Below are positions 23,809 through 32,839 of a DNA stretch of 64,000 bases, in pieces. Within the stretch, counting starts at the first letter, position 1; every line of letters starts with the position of its first letter. Made by a program: the position numbers and the translations under genes. The DNA lies in the NCBI RefSeq assembly GCF_003697915.1, contig NZ_RCVN01000001.1, positions 330,042 to 394,041 of the forward strand, in the 5' to 3' direction. This DNA is from Staphylococcus pseudoxylosus (GTDB lineage Bacteria; Bacillota; Bacilli; Staphylococcales; Staphylococcaceae). The notes under the pieces are model-generated. The model saw nothing but the letters and a program-made list of their open reading frames with translations. It was not told the origin of the DNA and did no database searches.

Positions 23809-24732
23809 TTAATAAACATTTTTAACTTCATCAACGATGGCACCGATAAACAATGGATCTGTATTCGGCATTGAAGGTCGGTAATAATTTACGCCTAGTT
23901 CATCACAAACCACTTTACATTCATAATCGTTATCAAATAATACTTCTAAATGTTCACAAACAAATCCTACTGGTGTATATATGAAATGCTTGTATCCATG
24001 TGTTTCATACAAAGATTTCGTCAAATCTTGAACATCAGGTCCTAACCATGGCGTGCCCGTATTACCTTCAGATTGCCATCCTTCTGCCACATGAATAATA
24101 TTTGATTGTTCCTCTAATAATTGTGCCGTATGATGTAATTCATTCGGATAAGGATCATTATTTTTCTCAATCAATCCTTTAGGCAAGCTATGAGCCGATA
24201 CTACTAAGACAGTTTCATCGTGCTCTTCACGAGGGATTCTTGTTAGTGTTTCATTAATTTTTTCAGTCCAGTATTGTATAAATTTAGGCTGTTGATAATA
24301 ATGAGCTACATGTTTAAATTGTATACCGAATTTATCTGCTTCTTTTTGGGCACGTGTATTATAAGATCCCACTGAAAAACTTGAATAGTGTGGCGCTAAT
24401 ACAACCGTAACTGCTTCATCTATACCATCTTTATGCATTGATTGTACTGCATCTTCTATAAATGGAGAGATGTGCTTCAAGCCTATATAAAGTTTAAATT
24501 GCACATCATCATATGCTTCATTGAGCGCGTCTCGTAAAGCTTCAGCTTGTCTATTTGTCGTACCTGCTAAAGGAGACAGTCCTCCTATAAATTGGTATCT
24601 ATCTTTTAAATCTTGTAACTCTGCATCAGACGGCTTTTTACCATGTCTAATATCAGTGTAATATGGTTCAATATCACTCTCTTTATATGGTGTACCGTAA
24701 GCCATTACTAATAAGCCTATCGTTTTTGTCAT
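23809..24732 (-). CDS. hemH: Coproporphyrin III ferrochelatase
   Basis: Inserts iron into coproporphyrin III (formerly protoporphyrin ferrochelatase, HemH; now CpfC). The 307-residue protein has the family landmarks MAYGTPY, GGLSPL, APHYSSFSVGSY, VSAHSLP with the catalytic histidine, and PVGFVCEHLEVLFD with the metal-site glutamate. ATG 24732 has GAGGATG upstream; the frame stays open further 5' but without a start signal. Cytoplasmic or membrane-associated, and co-transcribed with hemE and hemG. Confidence 0.96.
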   Translation of the reverse strand: MTKTIGLLVMAYGTPYKESDIEPYYTDIRHGKKPSDAELQDLKDRYQFIGGLSPLAGTTNRQAEALRDALNEAYDDVQFKLYIGLKHISPFIEDAVQSMHKDGIDEAVTVVLAPHYSSFSVGSYNTRAQKEADKFGIQFKHVAHYYQQPKFIQYWTEKINETLTRIPREEHDETVLVVSAHSLPKGLIEKNNDPYPNELHHTAQLLEEQSNIIHVAEGWQSEGNTGTPWLGPDVQDLTKSLYETHGYKHFIYTPVGFVCEHLEVLFDNDYECKVVCDELGVNYYRPSMPNTDPLFIGAIVDEVKNVY

Positions 24733-24817
24733 TTTAAAATCATCCTCTTGTATAATAAATTTTAGATGTATATGACATAAGTATTTGTAAATCTTGGTAG
24801 CCAAAGTTTATGTCGTA

Positions 24818-25852
24818 CTATCTTTGTGTATATTCATGTACAAACGTAGTAACTCGTTTTAAAGTTTCAGGTTTCACCTCTGGAAAGACACCGTGACCTA
24901 AATTAAAAATATGTTTCCCGTGCGCCATACCTTGATCTAAAATCACTTTTAGCCTTTCTTCTATAACGTCCCAAGGTGCTAATAACAGAGATGGGTCTAA
25001 ATTACCCTGTAACGTTTTATTAATATTCATCGCATTTGCCTCTTTAATAGATAAACGCCAATCTAAACCTAAAACATCAATTGGTAAAGTATTCCATTCA
25101 TCAGCTAAGTGACTCGCGCCAACTCCAAACAAAATAACTGGTACATTATATTTTGCTTTTATACCACTGATCAATTTATTCATAGCTGGCTTTATATAAT
25201 AACGATAATCTTGAACATTTAATGCACCCACCCAAGAATCAAATACTTGAATGATTTGGGCGCCCGCTTCTACTTGAGCGGCAGTATAAGTAATAGACAT
25301 GTCTACAAGATGATCCATTAATGCGAACCATGTTGCTTCGTCACTATACATCATTGCCTTTGTAAAATTATAATTTTTTGAAGGTCCACCTTCAATCATA
25401 TAACTTGCTAAAGTAAATGGCGCACCAGTAAAACCTATTAAAGGTACATTTAATTTTTCTTCAGTTAATAATTTAATTGTATCTAAAACATATGGTACGT
25501 CTCGTTTGGGATCTATAGTGCCTAGTTTCTCAACATCTTGAATATTTTTTATTGGATTATGAATAACAGGACCAATCCCTGATTTTATTTCAACGTCTAC
25601 ACCAATCGGTTGTAATGGCGTCATAATATCTTTATAAAGTACTGCTGCATCTGTATTATAATTATCTACAGGTAAATGTGTGACATATGCACACAATTCT
25701 GGTTGGTGCGTAATTTCAAATAATGAATATTTTTCTTTTAATTTTCTATATTCAGGTTGTGACCTCCCTGCTTGTCGCATAAACCATACTGGCGTGTGCG
25801 ACACAGATTCACCATTAATCATATTTAGGATTGTATTATTTTTATTATGCAC
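24818..25852 (-). CDS. hemE: Uroporphyrinogen decarboxylase
   Basis: Converts uroporphyrinogen III to coproporphyrinogen III, upstream of HemG and HemH. The 344-residue protein has the signature [16 protein letters not shown] (about 21-36), the second signature [17 protein letters not shown], and the C-terminal [13 protein letters not shown]. First gene of the heme set, divergent from traP with a 262-bp intergenic region that must hold both promoters. Confidence 0.97.
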   Translation of the reverse strand: MHNKNNTILNMINGESVSHTPVWFMRQAGRSQPEYRKLKEKYSLFEITHQPELCAYVTHLPVDNYNTDAAVLYKDIMTPLQPIGVDVEIKSGIGPVIHNPIKNIQDVEKLGTIDPKRDVPYVLDTIKLLTEEKLNVPLIGFTGAPFTLASYMIEGGPSKNYNFTKAMMYSDEATWFALMDHLVDMSITYTAAQVEAGAQIIQVFDSWVGALNVQDYRYYIKPAMNKLISGIKAKYNVPVILFGVGASHLADEWNTLPIDVLGLDWRLSIKEANAMNINKTLQGNLDPSLLLAPWDVIEERLKVILDQGMAHGKHIFNLGHGVFPEVKPETLKRVTTFVHEYTQR

Positions 25853-26114
25853 CTTGTAATCCTCCTACATTGTAATCATTCTTATCTATAATACCATACT
25901 GCATTATTACTCGTATTTCATTGTGCTTAAATGTCATAAAAAAGACAAACTGTTAGCTTTTCACGATTTAATCATTTGACTATTGTTTTATAATAGAAAT
26001 CAATTATAATGTTATCAAAGCTTATTTTATATCTATTTGAAAAACTAGATATATCTATAGTAAGGTATAGTAATCAACTATACTTTCATAAACAAAGCAA
26101 GGGGGAAAATCTTT

Positions 26115-26618
26115 ATGAAAATTTTTGCATCTTATGGGACGTTTGGTTATTTAAATCAAATTAGATTAAATAATCCCGACCATAACTTATTACAATTTTC
26201 TGCATCTGATTCTTCAGTAATTTTGGAAGAAACAGATGAAAAATCAGTATTAAAACAGCCTTTAATTTATAACATCCTTGAGTCTGAGGGAGACTTAAAC
26301 GAAAACCATTTTTATTCTGTAATCTTTGTACCGACATCAGAAGATCATGCTTATCAACTTGAAAAAAGATTAGAAAGTTTAACTACTGATTTCAAACAAT
26401 TTGCAGGTTATAGATGCTACCGTTTCTTAAAACCAGAGCATGGGTTAACTTATAAGATTTACTTTGGTTTTGAAAGTAGAACAGCTTATGAAGACTTTAA
26501 AGCTTCATCTGTTTTCAAAGATAATTTTGATAAACTTGCGCTTAGTCAATTCTTTGGCTCTAGCGGTCAACATTCAAGTTATTTCGAAAGATATCTCTTC
26601 CCAATCGATGATAACTAA
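26115..26618 (+). CDS. traP: TRAP (target of RNAIII-activating protein) family, HmoB-like
   Basis: A 167-residue protein of the staphylococcal TRAP family, with an ABM (antibiotic-biosynthesis-monooxygenase) ferredoxin-like fold in the C-terminal half and the conserved end FFGSSGQHSSYFERYL. First described as a phosphorylated virulence regulator in S. aureus; later knockouts disputed this, and the Bacillus relative HmoB is a heme-degrading monooxygenase. Its place beside hemE suits a heme-related job, which is inference. A ribosome site AAGGGGGA precedes ATG and a strong terminator follows. Divergent from hemE. Confidence 0.92.
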   Translation: MKIFASYGTFGYLNQIRLNNPDHNLLQFSASDSSVILEETDEKSVLKQPLIYNILESEGDLNENHFYSVIFVPTSEDHAYQLEKRLESLTTDFKQFAGYRCYRFLKPEHGLTYKIYFGFESRTAYEDFKASSVFKDNFDKLALSQFFGSSGQHSSYFERYLFPIDDN

Positions 26619-26645
26619 TTTTTCGTAAAGATCATAATCAAAATA

Positions 26646-26697
26646 AAATGGTCGTTGCTCATTTCATTTAATGATGTATTGAGTAACGACCACTTTT
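26646..26697. terminator. Bidirectional terminator between traP and ecsB
   Basis: AAATGGTCGTTGCTCA pairs with TGAGTAACGACCACTTT (one bulge) between two convergent genes, with T-runs on both strands. Confidence 0.85.
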
Positions 26698-27921
26698 TTA
26701 ATCTTTTAATAATGATTCTTGATATTTAAGTTTTTTGACCACATTTCTAATGGTTAACCACCCTACCAAGAAGAATAACAAGCCATAATAGCTATACATC
26801 GGTAATGTGATTGCATAAACGATTACAAACAATACCCCAACAATAAACATGAGCCTATATAAAAATTGTTCATAGCCTTTTATTACTTTAGTATCTGGAC
26901 TCGGCCAAACTTGTGGCCACAAGCCATAAGCTTGCTGCGTATAAAACTGAGCCATTTGTAATAAAATGATATACATAAAAAGACTACCTATGATTAGTGT
27001 AATGAATGGTTGATCTAACCAAAACATTAAAATCATCGCTAATACAACTAATCTTAATATGATGTTAAAGGCATCTTTCCCTCTTGCAAAACTTCTAATA
27101 AACAAATAAAGATACATATAGTTTTCATTAAATTTCTTATTTTTCGGCGTGATTAACAATGGATCAAGATAACTCCTACGAACTGCCGTTTCCTTTAAAT
27201 GCTTAACATCGGTAAACATATTTACAAATTTATAATAATTCATATGATGTTGTTGTTCTGATTTAATCATTCTTTCCCAAGGGAATAATTGATTTTTATT
27301 TTGGTATTTAAGCAAAATGGCTAATCCAATTAATACGAATATAGAAGTTAAGCTAGATAAATGTTTTGCATCTAACGCGACATAATACCCCGAAGCATAA
27401 ACGATAAATAACACAAGATGAAGAGACCAACTTTCTAATTTATACTTATACCATTGCCATTTCACTAATAATCCTAAATAAGGCATAACTAGCATTAACA
27501 CAGCAAACAGTATATAAAATTCAAATGATCGGTTATTTATTACAAAAAACAATGGAAATAGTACGATTAAAATTAAAAGCTGAAGTCCTATTCGAGAAAA
27601 ATAACTATAAACTAGTGATTGTGCCATGTATATTTCCATATTTTTTTCGAAGGGTAATAAAAATAACCTGTCTGCATCTTTCAGTAAAGTCCTTAACGGA
27701 AACATTGAGGTCATTGCCACAATAACACTCGCAATCAAAGCATAATTAATATGCTGCGGTATAGACTTTAACCAATCACCATATCCTAATATAAATGCAC
27801 CTAATAAAATTACAAGAAATACTGAAAAATGGCCATTGAAAATAAATTTATTATAATATTGCTTTTCTTTAGTGATTTCCTTTTTTCTACTAGAAAACAA
27901 TTGCTTAGCATTCTGTGTCAT
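26698..27921 (-). CDS. ecsB: ABC transporter permease EcsB
   Basis: A 407-residue membrane protein with about eight to ten hydrophobic segments and the EcsB family layout, including the loop SEQQHHMNYYKFVNMFTDVKHLKE in its middle. EcsAB affects protein secretion, proteolysis of membrane proteins and cell-wall traits in Bacillus and S. aureus; its substrate has not been settled. The ATG overlaps the end of ecsA by four bases, so the subunits are translationally coupled. Confidence 0.93.
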   Translation of the reverse strand: MTQNAKQLFSSRKKEITKEKQYYNKFIFNGHFSVFLVILLGAFILGYGDWLKSIPQHINYALIASVIVAMTSMFPLRTLLKDADRLFLLPFEKNMEIYMAQSLVYSYFSRIGLQLLILIVLFPLFFVINNRSFEFYILFAVLMLVMPYLGLLVKWQWYKYKLESWSLHLVLFIVYASGYYVALDAKHLSSLTSIFVLIGLAILLKYQNKNQLFPWERMIKSEQQHHMNYYKFVNMFTDVKHLKETAVRRSYLDPLLITPKNKKFNENYMYLYLFIRSFARGKDAFNIILRLVVLAMILMFWLDQPFITLIIGSLFMYIILLQMAQFYTQQAYGLWPQVWPSPDTKVIKGYEQFLYRLMFIVGVLFVIVYAITLPMYSYYGLLFFLVGWLTIRNVVKKLKYQESLLKD

Positions 27922-28655
27922 GTATTATTGCCACCTTGTGTTACATGGATGTAAATCTCATCTAATGTTTTACCTTCTAACCCTGTCTGTTTACGAAGTT
28001 CTTCCAAATTTCCAAAAGCAACAATTTCTCCCTCATCCATGATTAAAAATCGATCGCAATACCTTTCCGCAGTTGCTAAAATGTGTGTGCTCATTAAAAC
28101 TGTTCTATTTTCATTCTTTTTCTCAACCATTAGATCTAACATTGATTGAATTCCTAAAGGATCTAAACCTAAAAATGGTTCATCAATAATATATAGTTCA
28201 GGATCTACTATAAATGCACAGATGATCATTACTTTTTGTTTCATACCTTTAGAGAAATGACTTGGGAAGATATCTAACTCATCTTCTAATCTAAAAGTCT
28301 TGAGTAATGGGCGAGCTCGTTCCATTGCTTCTTCCCTACTAATGTTGTAAGCCATAGCCGTCATATATATATGTTCTTGTAATGTTAGTTCTTCGTATAT
28401 AACTGGTGATTCAGGAATATACGATAGTTTCCTTCTATAAGTCTCTACATCTTGATTGATGTTGATATCTGAAATAGTTAGACTACCTTCCATTGGCGTC
28501 AATAACCCTAACATATGTTTAATTGTTGTACTCTTTCCTGCACCGTTCAACCCAATAAGACCAACAATTTCTCCTTGATTGAGTTCAAAATTTATATTTT
28601 TAATTACAGGTCGTTTACCATATCCGCCTGTTAAATGTTCTACTTTTACTGTCAT
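27918..28655 (-). CDS. ecsA: ABC transporter ATPase EcsA
   Basis: The 246-residue ATPase of the EcsAB transporter. Walker A GLNGAGKST at about 35-43, the signature in the variant form HFSKGMKQK, Walker B LYIDEPFLGLD and a switch histidine in STHILATAE are all present. ATG 28655 is chosen because GGAGGTG lies just upstream; the frame extends 5' without a start signal. First gene of the ecsA-ecsB pair, divergent from hit, which matches the staphylococcal and Bacillus order. Confidence 0.95.
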   Translation of the reverse strand: MTVKVEHLTGGYGKRPVIKNINFELNQGEIVGLIGLNGAGKSTTIKHMLGLLTPMEGSLTISDININQDVETYRRKLSYIPESPVIYEELTLQEHIYMTAMAYNISREEAMERARPLLKTFRLEDELDIFPSHFSKGMKQKVMIICAFIVDPELYIIDEPFLGLDPLGIQSMLDLMVEKKNENRTVLMSTHILATAERYCDRFLIMDEGEIVAFGNLEELRKQTGLEGKTLDEIYIHVTQGGNNT

Positions 28656-28783
28656 ATGGCACCTCCACAAATGATATTGTATCAAAAATTAAGCTTTAGG
28701 TATAAATTTATTGCGAAAACTGACGTGAATAATATAGTAATGCTATAATAGGCAGTAACAATCTTACAAGGAGTGAAGCTTTT

Positions 28784-29209
28784 ATGTCAGAAACAGTCTT
28801 CAGTAAAATTATTGATGGTGAAATTCCGAGTTATAAAGTATATGAAGATGAATACGTATATGCATTCTTAGACATTTCACAAGTTACAAAAGGTCACACA
28901 TTATTAATACCAAAGAAAGCATCTGCAAATATTTTTGAAACTGATAGTAAAACTATGACACATATCGGTGTTGCTTTACCAAAAGTAGCAAATGCTATAA
29001 AATCAGCTTTTAACCCTGATGGTTTAAATATTATACAAAATAATGGCGAATTTGCCGATCAATCTGTTTTCCATCTTCATTTCCATTTATTACCAAGATA
29101 CGAAAACGATGTGGATGGATTTGGTTATAAATGGGAAACACATGCAGAAAGTATCGATGATGAACAAAAGGCAAAAATTGCAGAAGAGATAGCTGCTCAC
29201 TTCGATTAA
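28784..29209 (+). CDS. hit: HIT-family nucleotide hydrolase (HinT-like)
   Basis: A 141-residue histidine-triad protein with the motif HLHFHLLP (His97, 99, 101), the site that cleaves adenosine phosphoramidates and acyl-AMPs. N-terminal FSKIIDGEIPSYKVYEDE is family-typical. Cytoplasmic. Always beside ecsA in staphylococci and bacilli, divergently transcribed. Followed by the YtxH-like gene on the same strand. Confidence 0.95.
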   Translation: MSETVFSKIIDGEIPSYKVYEDEYVYAFLDISQVTKGHTLLIPKKASANIFETDSKTMTHIGVALPKVANAIKSAFNPDGLNIIQNNGEFADQSVFHLHFHLLPRYENDVDGFGYKWETHAESIDDEQKAKIAEEIAAHFD

Positions 29210-29288
29210 AAATGCTTACCTTATAACATATGGGGTATATAAAAATTATTAACCGTTGAGATATTATTTAGAAATGAGGAGAATTTTT

Positions 29289-29660
29289 ATGAAAACAGCT
29301 CAAATATTATTAGGTCTAGGTGCTGGCGTTGCTACTGGTCTAGGCGTAGCGTTGATGAATCGTGACAAAAAAGATTCTAATGAATATATTGAACACGCAA
29401 AGAAACCAGTGGGCGCTGAGTCTGAGTTTGATAGAGAAATCAATACAATTAAGCAAAGTATAAATGACATCACTAACTATATTGCTCAAATAAAGTCTGA
29501 AGGTACTGAATTTGGTAGTTCAATAGGTGATGAAGTTAAAACAATGATTGGTGATTTCAAATCAGACATAGACCCTAATATCGAAAAACTACAATCTCAT
29601 ATAGAAAACCTTCAAAACCGCGGAGATGAAATTACTAAAGCATTCGAAAAAGATAATTAA
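29289..29660 (+). CDS. YtxH-like small membrane-anchored protein
   Basis: A 123-residue protein. One N-terminal glycine-rich membrane helix (ILLGLGAGVATGLGVALM) is followed by a long charged, largely helical region, the build of YtxH/YhaH proteins. AATGAGGAG precedes the ATG at 29289. It probably forms a unit with hit and ends in a strong terminator. The Bacillus counterpart yhaH lies at the same place. Function unknown. Confidence 0.8.
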   Translation: MKTAQILLGLGAGVATGLGVALMNRDKKDSNEYIEHAKKPVGAESEFDREINTIKQSINDITNYIAQIKSEGTEFGSSIGDEVKTMIGDFKSDIDPNIEKLQSHIENLQNRGDEITKAFEKDN

Positions 29661-29701
29661 GTTAATCGCGGCTTGGTTTAAAGTCTGTTCCTAACATTTC
29701 T

Positions 29702-29747
29702 GAACTGCAACTCACCTTTTATTGGTGTGAGTTGCAGTTCTTTTTTT
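29702..29747 (+). terminator. Terminator after the YtxH-like gene
   Basis: GAACTGCAACTCAC pairs perfectly with GTGAGTTGCAGTTC and is followed by eight T. Confidence 0.92.
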
Positions 29748-29901
29748 AATCTTTAGCTATACAGGCAAAAAACCGTAATATAAGTCTTAAATTTAGGTGT
29801 AAATACTAGAAACAAATTTGTCTTGACGTTTGTTCTATTAAGATAGATAATACGAAAGTATATAGCATGCGAATTATAATATAAAGGAGTATGACCGAAT
29901 C

Positions 29902-30465
29902 ATGTATCTTTGTACACGGCAAATAGATATTAATGCGCGTTTTGGTTTACCTAGGATTGCTTTTCTTAGTTTAGTCACAACAATCATTACATTTCTCATT
30001 GCTTATGAAATTTTATACTTCTTTTCAAATACAAAGTTAACAGATAAATATTTTTTAATTTTCTTGTTACTCGTATTAGTTTTATACCCTATTCATAAAG
30101 CAATTCATTTATTCTTTTTGTTTCCGTACTATAAATCATTTAAAAAGTATAAGTTATTAAAACAAAAAAACATCCCTTTTTATAACACGTACGTGAACAC
30201 GCCTGTAAACAAGTATTATTTTTGTTTTGATTTGATGACACCAGTTATTATAATCACTTCTGTTTGCGCTTATTTAAGCACTTTATTCCCGCAGTATGGA
30301 CATTATCTAATGTTTCTTATTGCCTTAAACATGGGCTATTCAGTAATGGATTTTCTATATTTAAAGATTATTATATTTTCAAACGAAGGAACTTACATTG
30401 AAGAACATCAAACAGGTATCAATATATTAAATAAAGTTGAATCAAGACATGAACGTCATATATAA
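29902..30465 (+). CDS. DUF3267 membrane protein
   Basis: A 187-residue protein with four or five hydrophobic segments (about 20-40, 48-75, 112-132, 138-162). The segment PIHKAIHLFFLFPYY resembles the HExxH-like patch of DUF3267 proteins with the glutamate replaced by Lys, so metalloprotease activity is unlikely. AAGGAG precedes ATG. It lies between hit and prsA, as in other staphylococci. Role unknown. Confidence 0.75.
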   Translation: MYLCTRQIDINARFGLPRIAFLSLVTTIITFLIAYEILYFFSNTKLTDKYFLIFLLLVLVLYPIHKAIHLFFLFPYYKSFKKYKLLKQKNIPFYNTYVNTPVNKYYFCFDLMTPVIIITSVCAYLSTLFPQYGHYLMFLIALNMGYSVMDFLYLKIIIFSNEGTYIEEHQTGINILNKVESRHERHI

Positions 30466-30568
30466 CTCATACTAATGTTTCAAAATCATTGCTATCACAA
30501 TGATAACTTGTTATTTCAAAAGCTGTTTTTAACGCGTTTTTACAAATTAAAATATTTTTGTCTAATGG

Positions 30569-30613
30569 GACAACAAAATCTTATTTTTGTAATTTGATTT
30601 TGTTGTCTTTTTT
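30569..30613 (+). terminator. Terminator after the DUF3267 gene
   Basis: GACAACAAAATC pairs with GATTTTGTTGTC and is followed by six T. Confidence 0.9.
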
Positions 30614-30718
30614 ATAAACAAACTCATACTATAGTCTTAGAAATTGTGTTTCTAATTGGTGATTACACCATAATATGTTATATTTACGTTGTTATTCTTA
30701 CAAAAGGAGTTTCCAACC

Positions 30719-31711
30719 ATGAAAACATTGAAAAAAGTTATACTTCCTGTTACAGCAAGTGCTTTATTATTGGGGGCGTGTGGTAACAGTGCAACAGATT
30801 CAAAAGAAGATACAATCATTTCTTCCAAAGCTGGTGACGTTAAAGTAGAAGATGTTATGAATAAAATTGGCGATGAACAAATTGCTAACAGTTCTTTCTC
30901 TATTTTATTAAATAAACTACTGGCTGATAAATATAAAGATGAAGTAAACACTAAAGATATTGATAAAGAAGTTGAAAAAGAGCAAAAACAATATGGTGGT
31001 AAAGACCAATTTGAAAGTATGTTGAAACAACAAAAAATGTCTCTAGGCGATTACAAAGAACAGAAAAAATTACAAGCTTATCAAAAAGAATTGCTTAATG
31101 ACAAAGTAGATATTTCAGATAAAGAAATAAAAGAAGATACTAAAAAAGGCTCTCACATCTTAATTAAAGTTAAAGAAAACAAAGATGATAAAGAAGGCTT
31201 ATCGGATAAAGATGCTAAAGCTAAAGCAGAAAAAATCCAAAAACAAGTTGAGAAAGATCCAGATAAATTTGGCGAAATTGCTAAAAAAGAATCAATGGAT
31301 AAATCCTCAGCTAAAAAAGATGGAAGTTTAGGTTATGTTACCAAAGGTCAAATGGAAGATAAATTTGAAAAAGCACTCTTCAAGCTTAAAGAAGGTGACA
31401 TTTCTGATGTAGTCAAAACTGATTATGGCTATCACATCATTAAAGCAGATAAACAAGATGATTTTGATAAAGAAAAAGGTAAACTTAAAGCACAATTAAT
31501 TCAATCTAAAGTTCAAAAAGAACCTAAATTATTAACAGATGCTTATAAAGAGCTATTGGATGAATATAAAGTAGATTACAAAGATAGAGATATCAAAAAA
31601 GCAATCGAAGATTCCATATTGGATCCTGAGAAAATTAAACAACAACAACAGCAACAACAACAGCAGCAAATGATGCAACAAAGTGGTGCTGGCATGTCTA
31701 CAGGACAATAG
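30719..31711 (+). CDS. prsA: PrsA foldase lipoprotein
   Basis: A 330-residue peptidyl-prolyl isomerase lipoprotein that helps secreted proteins fold outside the membrane. Lipobox LLGAC with the cysteine at about residue 21; a helical chaperone region; and a parvulin domain at about 135-230 ([45 protein letters not shown]). The C-terminal end has ten consecutive glutamines from CAA/CAG codons, then MMQQSGAG. The ribosome site AAAAGGAG precedes ATG 30719. Monocistronic, strong terminator. Confidence 0.96.
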   Translation: MKTLKKVILPVTASALLLGACGNSATDSKEDTIISSKAGDVKVEDVMNKIGDEQIANSSFSILLNKLLADKYKDEVNTKDIDKEVEKEQKQYGGKDQFESMLKQQKMSLGDYKEQKKLQAYQKELLNDKVDISDKEIKEDTKKGSHILIKVKENKDDKEGLSDKDAKAKAEKIQKQVEKDPDKFGEIAKKESMDKSSAKKDGSLGYVTKGQMEDKFEKALFKLKEGDISDVVKTDYGYHIIKADKQDDFDKEKGKLKAQLIQSKVQKEPKLLTDAYKELLDEYKVDYKDRDIKKAIEDSILDPEKIKQQQQQQQQQQMMQQSGAGMSTGQ

Positions 31712-31720
31712 TAATTTTAA

Positions 31721-31753
31721 AAAAGAGGTTAGGAAAATTCCTAACCTCTTTTT
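31721..31753 (+). terminator. Terminator of prsA
   Basis: AAAAGAGGTTAGGA pairs perfectly with TCCTAACCTCTTTT and ends in T. Confidence 0.92.
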
Positions 31754-31897
31754 ATATATTGTAAAGAAAAGCAATACATAAAAATGAGAGTAGGACAACG
31801 CACCCATTTTTATATGTAATCGTAGCCCCACTCTCAATATTTAATTTAAAAACTTCTTTCATCAAGCTATTTCAAGAAAATATGCTAGCTTTAACTA

Positions 31898-32839
31898 TTA
31901 ATCTAGAGATGTCGGATTGTAAAATTGTCTGCCATCTAATCCAAAGATACGTTCCGTAAATTGTCCTTTGTTTGTTTTCTTAAATGCTTTTTCAAACATA
32001 TTCATTTTCGCATCTATATTATCAATAAAGAACAATATTTCAGCTTCTTTCATGTGTGGTAATTTAGGTGATCCAAATTCCATTTTACCGTGATGCGCTA
32101 AAATCATATGACGTAATAACAATACCTCTTCACCATCAATGTTTAATTCTCTAGCAGCTTCAGCTACTTCATCACTTGCAATCGAAATGTGCCCCAATAA
32201 ATTTCCTTCAACCGTATAAGATGTAGCTACGGGTCCACTTAATTCTCTTACTTTACCTAAATCATGTAAAATAATAGCACTATATAATAAGCTGCGATTC
32301 AATAATGGATAAATATCACATATTGATTTAGCTACTTGCAACATTGTTAACACGTGGTAACTTAAACCACTTGAGAAGTTGTGATGGTGAGTACTTGCAG
32401 CCGGAAATGTAAAGAATGCTTCTTGATGTTTACGTATTAAATGACGCGTAATACGTTGTAAAGTCGCATTTTCAATTTCTAACATATAATGTGAAATCTC
32501 TTCTTGAATTTCATCAGGTGTCATAGGTGCACCATCTACAAAATCTTGTGTTTTCATATTATCTTCAGGTGCAGCCAATTTTATTTTATTAATTTTCATT
32601 TGTTTACGGCCACGATAATTTATAATATCGCCTGTAACGTGTACAATCTTTTCAGGCTCTAATACTTTCATATCTTCTTTACTTACAGTCCAAAGTTTCG
32701 CTTCAATATCACCACTTTTATCTTGTAAATGAAGCGTCATATAATCTTTACCTTGAGCAGTTACACCTTGTGTAGCTTTATGAATCAAGAAAAAATGATC
32801 CACTGAATCTCCAGGATTTAAATTTTCAACATTTCTCAT
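31898..32839 (-). CDS. cbf1: 3'-5' exoribonuclease YhaM (Cbf1)
   Basis: A 313-residue nuclease with an N-terminal OB-fold nucleic-acid-binding domain (about 10-90) and a C-terminal HD metal-dependent domain: [27 protein letters not shown] with His192-Asp193, and [12 protein letters not shown]. YhaM-type enzymes trim RNA 3' ends. In S. aureus it was named Cbf1 for cmp-binding. Its ATG overlaps the yhaN stop by one base; it ends the yhaO-yhaN-yhaM operon, whose linkage of an RNase to an SbcCD-like pair is conserved in bacilli. Confidence 0.95.
   Translation of the reverse strand: MRNVENLNPGDSVDHFFLIHKATQGVTAQGKDYMTLHLQDKSGDIEAKLWTVSKEDMKVLEPEKIVHVTGDIINYRGRKQMKINKIKLAAPEDNMKTQDFVDGAPMTPDEIQEEISHYMLEIENATLQRITRHLIRKHQEAFFTFPAASTHHHNFSSGLSYHVLTMLQVAKSICDIYPLLNRSLLYSAIILHDLGKVRELSGPVATSYTVEGNLLGHISIASDEVAEAARELNIDGEEVLLLRHMILAHHGKMEFGSPKLPHMKEAEILFFIDNIDAKMNMFEKAFKKTNKGQFTERIFGLDGRQFYNPTSLD

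Noticed and set aside
29902..30465. Zinc metalloprotease from an HExxH-like patch
   Set aside because: The patch reads HKAIH; the catalytic glutamate is absent.
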